Assembly (NCBI GenBank): GCA_024867545.1
Contig: JANFNE010000016.1
Location: 124,001 to 188,000, forward strand
DNA: 64,000 nucleotides
Source: Phytopythium helicoides
Taxonomy: Eukaryota > Oomycota > Peronosporomycetes > Pythiales > Pythiaceae
Reading direction: 5' to 3'
Part shown: one piece after another, positions 46,801 through 56,724 of the stretch
Position numbering within the stretch: position 1 is the stretch's first letter
Layout of the letters: each line of letters starts with the position of its first letter
Notes under the pieces: model-generated
What the model was told of the DNA's origin: nothing
Database searches by the model: none
Seen by the model: only the letters and a program-made list of their open reading frames with translations
Position numbers and translations under genes: made by a program

Positions 46801-47930
46801 GGCACATGCGAAAGAGCCTCGAGCTCCTTTTCGATTGACTCGGATTCAACAAGCTCGTCGACCACACTAGACATCGCATTGCCGAGAGCCGATTCATTCC
46901 ACAGCCGTGAGAACTCGCTTGCCGTGCGTGGGTGCTTGGGGTGCAGTTTTCCGTTCAAGACGGACGAAGAGGGCACTATAGTCTGGTACTGGACTTGTGC
47001 GTCGGAGGCCAGATCACACAGGAAATCAGCGACGTCACGGCGAGGTGGGCACTTGAAACCGAGCGACTCAAAGTACTGGACGATCTGCTCCCGAGGTCCA
47101 TTGTACAAGATCTCACCGCTGTTCATGAGAAGCACGTTATCAAAGAGGGCGAATACCTCAGGCGAAGGCTGCAGCAGCGAGATCACCACGGTCTTCTGCC
47201 ACTTGCGTGCCAAGTGGCGCTGCGCTTTGACGATATCGAATGTTGCGGCACTGTCGAGACCTGTGCTGATCTCGTCCATGAGCGACACGGTGTGCACTCC
47301 AAACTGCATCTCGCCCGTGGTCACGCGCTTGCGCTCGCCGCCCGAAACACCACGCAGCATGGCGTCACCGATGATGGTATCCTGGCAGTTCTGAAGACCA
47401 AGCTCGGTGATAATGGCATCTGGATCACGGTCCGGGTGGCCGTCGTTGGCGCTGAAGCCATTCGTTTTGCTAGTCGAGCCGCCCCCGGAGCATTCGTAAG
47501 CGAATTGGAACGTCTCCTTGACCGTCAAGATGGGGATGTGAGTGTCCTGCTGGGTCACGTAGGACACAAACTGCGGCAGACGCTTCTCCAACTGTTCGCG
47601 GGGGATGCCGTTGTAGCTGATGGCGCCGTCGAGCGTGAGGTTGCTGGTCACGGGCATGCGTCCGCTCAGGAGTTTCATGAGCGCCGACTTGCCAGCCCCT
47701 GGCTGTCCGAGCACGAGCGTCATCTCGCCCGGCCGGAAGCATCCAGTGACGTCCTTGAGGATCCACTTGGATGGTGCAGCAGCGGCATTCGCAGCCTGCT
47801 CACTGGCCGTGAAGCGGCCGAGGAGACCGCTCTTGGACTTGTGCGAACGCCGCGAAGACAGCGAGAGTCCCCGGAAGCAGACGCGCATCTCGGACAGCGC
47901 AGAGCCCGTTGGGGCCTCGTGCTCGGCCAT
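43877..47930 (-). CDS. Full-size PDR-type ABC transporter 1 (ABCG)
   Basis: ATP-driven exporter of hydrophobic compounds at the plasma membrane, (NBD-TMD)x2, about 1350 residues, intronless. NBD1: Walker A GQPGAGKSALMKLL, signature [13 protein letters not shown], Walker B VSLMDEIS. TMD1 about 46000-46740. NBD2: Walker [16 protein letters not shown], then the H-loop region [11 protein letters not shown]2 ends with a large extracellular loop with Cys pairs ([16 protein letters not shown]). A single extra base near 44328 (in TGTTTCGCGC) splits the last 150 residues into another frame; the paralogue reads LVFALP straight through, so an assembly error is likely. Oomycete PDRs export fungicides and plant defence compounds; the substrate here is unknown. 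Part of NBD2 is almost identical to transporter 2. Confidence 0.93.
44967..45338 (-). repeat. Gene-conversion tract, copy in ABC transporter 1
   Basis: 372 bp match 52352-52723 base for base with no indel and only two substitutions (near 45085 and 45092), while sequence on both sides diverges at once. It encodes the NBD2 segment from about [15 protein letters not shown] through Walker B ([12 protein letters not shown]) to [10 protein letters not shown]. Confidence 0.92.
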
Positions 47931-47960
47931 CGTAAGCTCCAGCGGCAGCTCGTGGAGCTC

Positions 47961-47978
47961 CCGGAGCGCAATGAGAAG
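47961..47978 (-). promoter_or_regulatory. Initiator-like core promoter of ABC transporter 1
   Basis: The minus strand reads CTTCTCATTGCGCTCCGG, 31-48 bp upstream of the ATG, matching the oomycete CTCATT initiator core. Confidence 0.5.
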
Positions 47979-49737
47979 TGAGAGGCGCCGAGCGACTTGA
48001 GGAATGAACGGAGCTGCTCGCCATCAGCGGCGACTTGTGGACGCCCATCTCCCTCGACGTCAGTCTGGGTTTTTGCTGCGTCGCAGTCTATCAGCGCCAA
48101 AAAACCACCGAAGGCTTGGGTTTTAGATCGTTACACCCACTTGTAAGATGAAAAAGCCACGGCAGGAGTGGGTGATTAGGAACGCCGTGGTGACCGTGGC
48201 AATCGTCGACCACTGCCACGGCCATGGATGACGGGATGGCCCCATCCCGTCATCGCACTTTTATGATAATTTACATTTATAGATGTATATAATCTTCAAG
48301 ATAAAGCACTTCCAGTACACGACGAGTCGACTTTTATCTTGGATAATGTATGGTGTGGAAAACGATTACCACGACTAAAGCCGTCCCATCAGCCAACGTG
48401 TCACATAAATTACGAAAATGGCCGAACCGCTTCAACACCGCTTGTCACGCAGTCGCTCAACCTGTCTGAGCCTCATCATCACTGACACGAGTGACTCAGA
48501 GAGGGCTGGTGACTGTACGCGAAAGCCACCATGGTAGTCTACTCAAAAAGCGTTGTGCTTACCTCGGTGCTCAGCGTCATTGTCATGGTAAGTCACCAGT
48601 TTCGCGGCTTTCTCCATCAGCGCGCACTTTGTTTCGAATGTGAAACAAGGATCCCAAGAAGCGAGAGGTGGGCATGAGAACGGCATTCAGAGAGATTCAC
48701 GTAGTCTCACCGCAACTTCAAGCAAAGTCAAGGCCTGCCGCATCGCTCATTGCTACGTTCGCCTCGAGGATCGAGCTGCTGTATCGCTTGGGTGACGCAG
48801 CCGCTTCCATGTCCTCTTTCAAGCTCCCGCTGGGCATGGAGAGATGGATGCAGCCGAAAGCGGGAGTGGATGGAGCCAGGGATTTTGCCTTTGAGAGTTG
48901 GAATGCAGATCCCTCGTGCGAGTGTCGACGACGACATAACGAGTCACGCTGTACGTCGGCCTCGAACAGCAGAGATCTGCTGCGCACCAAAACGCGTTGC
49001 TGGACTGAAAGGGACTACCCTCATGGTGGAGTAGCATTCGGTACATTTCAAAGAAAAAATAGGGCCATCCTATCAACCCGAGACGCATATAGTGGACACC
49101 GCTTGAGAACACGCATCGGGATGAGGAGACGCAGCGTAATTTGAACTCCCGCAGAAAGATGGGGAGCGCCAGACACGTGACCTCACTGTGTACCGGTTCA
49201 GGGCAAGCAGATCCCATGATCCTTCGGGTCCCTAGCCATGTGACGCTGTCAGCACTCGAGATCGGCACGAATGCATGATGATCTGAATGGAGGGTTGCTT
49301 GAAGTTTGTGCACGGAGGAAGTGACCAACTTGTTGTACATCTGCGCAGATGGAGGTGCCGAATGATCTCGTGCAGCAAGATGCTGCGTTCACTATGCGAG
49401 TTTTGCCGTTCGATCGTCAATTGTTGACACCGTCCCATCGGCCCCGAGCTGTCATGTGCAACTTTTACAGGAGTTCGGCACATCTCTGGTCTTTGACTCG
49501 GGAAAATTATGCCCTTTGCCGTCCGTGTGCTTTCCCTAATGAGCTGTAAAGTTGTCGTCTACAGCATGCAAGTCAACTTGTTGACGCTTCCAGACACGTG
49601 CGCTTCTGCCTACGCGCAGATCCCCTCGTAATCTCTTAGCAGATGCACTGCAAAGCGCGCTGTGGTGCAGGAGCAGTGAGCCGGTCGCTGCTCTCTGATG
49701 CACACGATCCGAATCTGTTTCCTTTTTCCCCTCACTT
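47979..49737. other. Divergent spacer between ABC transporter 1 and xylanase copy 2
   Basis: About 1.75 kb, largely AT-rich at 48240-48440. The only coding-like piece is ATG at 48531, giving MVVYSKSVVLTSVLSVIVM and then a perfect GTAAGT donor at 48588, which looks like a signal-anchor first exon without a recognisable downstream exon. Minus-strand frames at 48819-49340 contain GLIGWPYFFFEM, which faintly recalls the Frag1 signature WPYFSDMG. Possibly a decayed Frag1-family gene; otherwise no gene. Confidence 0.3.
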
Positions 49738-49748
49738 CTCATTTCGGC
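49738..49748 (+). promoter_or_regulatory. Initiator-like motif of xylanase copy 2
   Basis: CTCATTTCGGC, 28-38 bp upstream of the ATG, at the position equivalent to the initiator of copy 1. The T-rich flank found in copy 1 is deleted here. Confidence 0.45.
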
Positions 49749-49775
49749 GCCCAAGAGCTCCGAGAATCATCCGCC

Positions 49776-50952
49776 ATGATGAAGCGCGTGCTCGCCCTCC
49801 TCCTCGGCTCCGTGGCTCTCGCCAACGCCGAGCCGCTCAAGTCGACCTACACGGGCACGAAACGGCCTCCACGACCTCGCCAAGGCCAATGGCAAGTACT
49901 TTGGCACGGCCTCCGACCTCAACCCAAGCGACACGTACTACACGGCCCAGCTCAAGAACATCAAGGACTTCGGCATGATCACACCAGGAAACGCCATGAA
50001 GGTAAGAGGAATCTGCTCGTGGCAGTGATCGATACCATGACTAACGCTAACCGATGCTTTGAAAGTGGGAGTTTATTGAGCCGACGCAGAATACCTTTAC
50101 GTTCACGGCCGCTGACCAATTCATCACGCTGGCCAAGTCCACGGGAGCCAAGGTTCGCTGCCACACACTCGTCTGGGTACGTTTCTTTTCTGGTCAAGTG
50201 AAACAGGGCAAAGCTAATGATGTTGCTCGCCCATACAGCACTCGGAGGTGCCGACGTGGGTGCAGAACCTCGGCAAGGCTGACTTACTCGCGGCTCTGAG
50301 CAACCACATCACCAAGGTCATGACCCACTTTGGTGACTCGTGCTACGCTTGGGATGTCGTCAACGAGGTCATCGGCGATGACGGCGCGTACCGCAATTCA
50401 TTCTGGTACACCAAGACTGGCACTGAGTACATCTCGACGGCCTTCAAGACGGCCAGTGCCGTCAAGAAGCAGCTCGGACTCAAGGTCAAGCTGTACTACA
50501 ACGACTACAACATCGAGACGGTCAGCGCCAAGTCGACTGCCGGCTACAACATGGTCAAGTCGCTGATTAGCCAGGGTATTGAGATCAACGGTGTCGGCTT
50601 CCAGTCGCACTTCGTGGTGGCTCAGACCATCACGACGGCTGATCTGGTCAAGAATTTCAACCGCTTCACTGCTCTCGGCCTTGATGTTGCTGTTACCGAG
50701 CTCGACGTGGCGACTCCCAACACCAACCCGACGTACGCGGAGCAGAACAAGCAGGTGACGATCTACCAGAACACGGTCGCCGCCTGCAAGCAGGTTTCCC
50801 GTTGCGTGGGCGTCACGATCTGGGACTTTGTGGACTCGTACACGTGGATCGCCAACTCGAAGCCGCTGCCGTGGTACCAGCCGCTCGGCAAGGGCACGAA
50901 GCTCGTGCGCAAGATCGCGTACGATGGCATTGTCCGTGGCTGGAGCACCTAA
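49776..50952 (+). CDS. Secreted GH10 endo-beta-1,4-xylanase, copy 2 (one-base insertion in exon 1)
   Basis: Same gene structure as copy 1: exons 49776-50001, 50066-50176 and 50239-50952, with exons 2 and 3 identical in length to copy 1 (111 and 714 bp). Signal peptide [18 protein letters not shown]. The catalytic pair WDVVNE and VTELDV are conserved. Mature protein differences are few (for example [13 protein letters not shown] for [18 protein letters not shown] for HSQVP, and KIAYDG for KRSYDG near the end). Exon 1 is one base longer: GGCACGAAACGG replaces GGCACAAACGG at about 49859, which shifts the frame after 28 codons. If real, the copy is a pseudogene; if an assembly error, it is a working enzyme. 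Divergent from ABC transporter 1. Confidence 0.88.
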
Positions 50953-51168
50953 GCAAAAACGCCCGACAACTTTTGCGTTTTGCGCTGAAGTAGTAGCAGC
51001 GAAGGACTGCAATCCGTTGGAAATCTACAACACGACAGGAACCAGCGATAACAAGAATTTGTGCACGAACGATATTGTGATTAACGACCACATCAGATCC
51101 TTCAAGTTGGAGATTGATTGATGTGGGGGTTTCTTTTCCATGGTCGTGAGACCGAGGATCTGTAGCAA

Positions 51169-54100
51169 TCACTTCCGTCGGTGGCACACAAAGCGCATGA
51201 CAAGACCCGCTAATAAGCGAAATACTACAAGCAACATCAGGAACCGAGCGCCGTTTGTCGTGATGGATGAGTGATCAGCTCCAAACATCGAACGCACGTA
51301 CGCGCTAACTGGGATTTTGCCAACCGCAGCTGGTGCGTCAGTTAAAACTCGACAGCCAAGAGGAAGACTGTTCATGAGGTGCTCGAGACTTCCGTTTCCA
51401 GCTGCAAAAGCCTGCGTCACTGTCTGGAGTTGGGTATCGGAGCATTCTCCAAATACCGAGGACAGGAGTACAGCGTACACGTATTTGTGTGGGATGGCGG
51501 GCTCAAGCCATTTGTAGCCCTGAGGAACTCTGTTTGCTGGAGGGTTGAAGCCCATGAGTAGAAAAAAGAGCGAGTCGAGCAGAACACCCACCATCGCCGC
51601 CGCCTGAACTGTAGGGAGTGCGAACACTAGCAGTTGCGCAAGGAATGTCTGGAACAGAATGTGAAGTACGTTCGTGGCCCAAAAAAGTGGTCATAGTCTC
51701 CCAGCCACTGCTCCCGCCACTGAAGAATCCCACGAGTGGGAAAAAGATGACAGTGTACACAAATGCTACCAGAGCAGCAAACGGAATCTCGATGAGTGTG
51801 CTAGCGATAAGGTAGCTGCCAACTCCGTATGTCTGTGCGGCGCGCTCGCGATAAAATGCTGCACGTTCCGAGGCCGCTAGAGGCAAAGCACTGGCGAAAG
51901 CGATGACTCCAACGAAAGCAACAGAGAGAAAGATGAGCCCGAGTCCACCGTTAACACCTCCGTAGCTCGAGTAGTCTGCGTCCAGGTAAACAAACCCCAA
52001 AATGATAGCGAGTAGAGTTGTGGTTGCAAACCGCGTCGCAGTGTAGTCATGAGTGCGCACGTAGATAAGGAAGAACCGTTCCAACAGAAATTTGAGCTGG
52101 CGAGTAAACCCTGCAGCTCGTTTCGTTGAAAACTCGATCGTCTGCGCTCTACCCCCGGAGAGATTTTCGTGTTCATCGCTGGCACTCGGCCCGCCTTGCA
52201 AGGGCTCAAAGATTCCAATTGCGTGGATCTGGGAGTCAATAAAGCGTCGTCTGAGCTCACTCTGGTTGTATGCTTGGGGAAAGTCAAAACCAGCACATCT
52301 AGTCGCGTCTCGTTCGTAGTCATCTCGAATTTCATCTGAAGTCGTGCGAATACCAGCCCCAATCACTTCCAACATCCAAGTCGCAGGATTGTACCCGTCC
52401 GCAATCTTTGGAACGCCTGGCATCGACTCAAAGTACTCGATGATCGAACGACCCTCGTGACCAAGCTCGCCAAAGTACACCATCTTGCCACCACGCTGAA
52501 GCAGCAACAAGTTGTCGAACAGGAAGAACACCTCAGCCGACGGCTGGTGGATCGTGCATACGACAGTGCGACCCGAGTCGGCCACTTTGCGCACGCCGTC
52601 CATGATGAGCTTGGCGGAGCGCGCGTCGAGTCCACTGGTGGGTTCATCGAGGAATAGTATGCTTGGTTGAGCGGCGAGTTCGACACCGATAGTGAGTCGC
52701 TTCATCTGCTCCATTGAGCTCCCCCGAATAATTTGCTCAGCAATGTCGTCTAGCCCGAGGAGCACCAAGATTTCGTCACGCTATCTAGCACATGGTCACG
52801 CGAGCTTTGGCTACTAACTTGTGAGCCAGATTGGTGCTGCCCATGACGCAGGTATCCGCTAAACACGAGTGCTTCCCTGAACGTGGCAGCTTCGGAGTGC
52901 ACGTCCATCTGCTCGCAGTAGGCTGTGCACCGGCGCACTGCTAAGTCTGTTGCTGGGTGTCCATTGAGCAGAATGCGACCGCGAACATTTCCACTTGACT
53001 TGCGCTTTGCAATCACGTCCATTAGTGTCGTCTTTCCAGCGCCAGACGAGCCCATGAGAGCTGTCATTGTACCCGGCAATGCATATCCTGTGACGCCGCA
53101 CAGCAGATCCAGTGTTTTGCGTGTGTTTTCAGCCTTCTTCTCATGATTCTTGGGTAGCGGGACCGAGTACCACAAGTCCTGGAACGCGAGCGTGACTGGC
53201 GTGATCGATGGGATGGAGGACGCTACGACAACCTGCTGGTAGAGAGGGTTGACAGTATCGCCTGGAGCAGCATGCACCTGGAACGCAGGTGTGGCTATCT
53301 GGTTGGACGTCGTAGGTTGACTGAATCGGCGGAATTGACGCCGCCGGCTAGAGTCTTCTTCCAGAAGCGCTACTGGAGCTTCGTCGTTGTCTGTTGGCGC
53401 TTGGCGCTCGTGCGATCCTGGCGTCTGGTGAGGCATGTAGCTTCCAAAAGCTACCGCGGTGCCAGTGCTACCAGTGTCTTCAGCTTGTCGTTGAGTGATA
53501 TTGCGAGGAAGCCCAGACGAAGAACGAGGCTGGGCCTTTTTCGAAATCTCCGGGGCTGTGGCGTAGAGCTCGTCGTAGCGAGGAACTCGAGTGCGAGGTA
53601 TGCAAGCAGTGCATTGACAATGTAGAGCGCCACCAGGAAGCACATGCCAGTCGGCACCCAGAAATTGTCGCTAGGCACGTCGAAGATCTTAAGCGCATAC
53701 TGGCCGAACGTGAGCCCATCGAATGTCTTGCAGTAGTCAACTCCGTCGAATACACACACATCAAGCTCTTTGCTGCGGTACTGGCTGACGGCGAGTGCAC
53801 GTAGAGCCCACGCGATCGGGGTCAACCCAGTACAGCCACGACAAGTAGCTCGGCATGGCGCCTTTGCTGACGACGAAACCAGCGAACACGATCAAGAACA
53901 GGAACGACAGCATGGAAACAGGCTCCGCAACGTGCAGCGATGGACTGGCGGCAGCGAGCAGGAAGAAGAATGCGCCAAAGAGCAGCGACGTGAGCACCAG
54001 CAGGAGCTGGAAGGTCATGAACGCGTGCCACGACGTGGCGTCAAACAGCCCGCCCATCCAGTAGACGACGGTGCCGACCACGAAAGACTCGAGCACGGAC

Positions 54101-55599
54101 AGCGGGACCTGGCTGATGAGCGTCGCGAGCACGTATGACGACGTGCGGAAGAAGTTGGCGCGTCTCTGCTTGTAGAAAACCGCTCTCGCGTCCAGGAAGG
54201 TCGGCAGCAGCGCTGTCTGGCTCAGCCCAAGGAAGATGAGGGCGGCGAAGAGCAGCCCCAGCATCACCTGGGGACTCGTGAGGTCCACGTTCAAGAAGAG
54301 GCTGCCAAAGAGCGCGCCAACGCCAGCAGCCAGCAGCACGCGACTGACAACGAGCACGCGTTGGTGGCGCAGCAGAGCCACCTCGCGCTTCAACAGCGTC
54401 AGCGTGCTAGGCCATGAAGGACTGGCGGAACGCTGGGACGTGTGCCATTCGCAGAGCGTCGGACGACTGCAGCAAGCCTGACAGCCGCCACATCCGCGTC
54501 TGCATCCCAGCGCGAGCCTGGGCGTCCATGGCGTCTCCAAGTGGCGAAGAGTGCCACAACTGGGCGAGAGCGCGAGCCGTCGGCTGCTTGGCCGACTGGA
54601 AGCTGTCCGCCGCCTCGCTGTCGTTGGAGGATACGAGGAACGCCATGTCGTCCTCGTCGCTCGCTTCGGCGTCCTCTCTCGCCCCCAAATCGCACAGGAA
54701 GTCCGCGAGATCCCTCTCCGGCGGCCTCCGCACTCCCAAGGCCGCAAAGTAGCTCTCCGCTTGGTCTCGAGGACCGAAGTACAGCACTTCGCCGCCGTGG
54801 AGCAGCAGCACGTTGTCAAACAGCTCCACGACCTCCGGCGACGGCTGCAGCAGCGCCATCACCACCGCAGTGCCGCGAGCTCGAGCATTGAGCCGAGTCG
54901 AGTGAACAATGTCGAAGGTGGCGGCGCTGTCGAGGCCGTTGCTGATCTCGTCGTAGCACACGACCGAGTGCGAGCCGAAGCTCGCGAGCTCGGCGATGGT
55001 CACGCGCTTGCGCTCTCCGCCCGACACACCGCGCGTCTCGGCGTCGCCCACGAGCGTATCCTGGCACCGCTGCAAGGCCTAGCGAGGTCAGGACTCGCTC
55101 CACGCTGCCTGGGCCAGCGCTAGAGCCCCCACCGGTGCACGCGAGCGCGAACTCGAGCGTCTCACGCACCGTCAGCGTGGCGAGGTGCGTGTCCTGCTGG
55201 CCCACGAAGGCGGCCAGCTGCGGCAGCTGAGGCTTCACCTCGTCCATCGGAGTGCCGTTGTACGTGATGTGGCCCCGCAGCGAGGCGTTGGCCGGCACTC
55301 GCCCCGCCAGCAGCTTCATGAGCGACTGACTTGCCGCTCCCGGGACGGCCCAGCACCAGCGTCAGCGTCCCTGGTTGCACGCTGCCCGTCACGTTGCTGA
55401 GCACGCGCAGGTGCTTTCGTCTGGGCTTGGACTGTTGGTGCTTGCCATCTTCGGTTTCTTCGTCGTCGTTGCTGGTGCTGCCGCCGTGCTCCACCACCAG
55501 CGACAGGTTGCGGAAGCAGACGGCGACTTTGGGCGGGCCGGGAGCTGGTTTGGTCTCCAAAAACGCCGGCGGCTGTACGCGCGTGAACGGGATTGGCAT
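51169..55599 (-). CDS. Full-size PDR-type ABC transporter 2 (multiple frameshifts)
   Basis: Same (NBD-TMD)x2 layout as transporter 1. NBD1: GRPGSGKS Walker [16 protein letters not shown] signature. NBD2: [15 protein letters not shown] and [12 protein letters not shown]. The extracellular loop keeps GECSDTQL and LGCRVLTD. The N-terminus ([20 protein letters not shown]) and the linker before NBD2 (Ser/Gln/Thr-rich, about 53230-53560) differ from transporter 1. Frame breaks near 55325, 55080, 54412, 53822, 53600, 52765 and 51685 (a run of six T on the minus strand) disrupt it; every segment is otherwise conserved. Seven breaks in 4.4 kb against one in transporter 1 may mean poor local consensus or a decaying gene. 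Convergent with xylanase copy 2, stops about 217 bp apart. Confidence 0.85.
52352..52723 (-). repeat. Gene-conversion tract, copy in ABC transporter 2
   Basis: Partner of 44967-45338: 372 bp, two substitutions, no indel. Flanking parts of the two genes are clearly diverged. No frame break lies inside the tract in either gene. Confidence 0.92.
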
Positions 55600-55887
55600 T
55601 GTCAGCCAAGCAGCTGCTTGGTGCTTGACGACTGCAGTCGAGTTGTGAGGCGTGAGGTGCGTGGTGGGGTGGGCTTTGGTCCCTGGAATCCATGTAAAAG
55701 CTGCTGCTTTGAAGCTGTTGGCGACGACGTTGGGCCGTTTTGGAAATCAAGAGATCGCGCCAGGAGGTGATGTGGTGCCTCATCGCATGACCATGACGAA
55801 TGTTATGACTCTAATGCCAGGTGAACAAGCGAGACGAAAGCAGCTTTAGCTACGAAAACAATCGTTCCTTGTAGAGCTTACCTACGC

Positions 55888-56600
55888 TTATTGGGCGAAC
55901 TTTTCGTCAGCCTCTTCGTCGATGGCGAACTCATTAAGTTCCTCAATGACGGAGTCCAGATCCGGCTGATCATCGCGACAATAAGCAGTCATGCGAAGCA
56001 CCAAGCCCCACTGCCCGTCTTCATTGATGTAGGTCTCTCGATAGGAATATCGCCCTGCCGAAGGAACTCACGAATCATGTCCGAATCACACCAAAGTCCC
56101 CAAGGGTAGTCTCCTTTCATGGCCTTGATATGCACATTCCAAGCGAGTACATGTCCGAAGAAAATGACGGCTTCCTGACCGTCAGGGTCGCGTGTTAAGG
56201 TGCGCGCCACTGCATCGCTCCGAGTCTCTCGATTTCCGGACGTGGACCCGAATCAAGGGAGCTCAGACCAAAGACCGTCAGTTTCGCTGAGCCGTCTTCA
56301 CTAACGACGATGTTATCGCTCTTCAAGTCACTGTGGACGATCCTTTTTTCCGTGTAGATAACTCAATCCGGCTGTCGCTTCCTTCATCTTTCTCCATACC
56401 ACTGTACGTCCTTTGTCGTTTTCACTCTTGAGATACTCTTGCAAAGTCCCTCGAGAGGCGTAGTTTGACACAATGAAGTGTGGTGGTTCGCGATGGTAGG
56501 CTCCGTGGAACGTAACGACACGTTTGTGGCTCAATGCGGCCCACAGCTTGACTTCTCGCCGGAATAGCATCATTTCGGCTGGCGAAGTCTTGCTCAAGGC
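55888..56600 (-). pseudogene. 5'-truncated TKL kinase relic
   Basis: The minus strand encodes pieces of a kinase domain nearly identical to the ankyrin-TKL kinase at 59905-60786: SPAEMMLFRREVKLWAALSH, GTLQEYLKSENDKGRTV, GLSYLHGK, a VFGLS in place of DFGLS, KGDYPWGLWCDSDMIREFL, and the tail DLDSVIEELNEFA before a TAA at 55888-55890. The Gly-rich loop, VAVK strand and all ankyrin repeats are missing, and at least three frame breaks occur (about 56345, 56195 and 56015). It lies head-to-tail downstream of the pseudokinase gene but is not its C-terminus. Some breaks may be sequencing errors, but the 5' truncation is real in this sequence. Confidence 0.7.
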
Positions 56601-56724
56601 AAACGTGGAAAGGCATTCCCATAGCGAAATAGGAAGCGTTGTATTTTGTGGTGCTGTTCATATGAAATGAAACCATGTCGGTCTCTAGAGTACACCTGTG
56701 AAAACCTAAACTTGCCAACGGCTC

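Noticed and set aside
46932..47981. Plus-strand open frame of 349 codons
   Set aside because: Antisense to NBD1 of ABC transporter 1; GC-rich codon bias produces such shadows.
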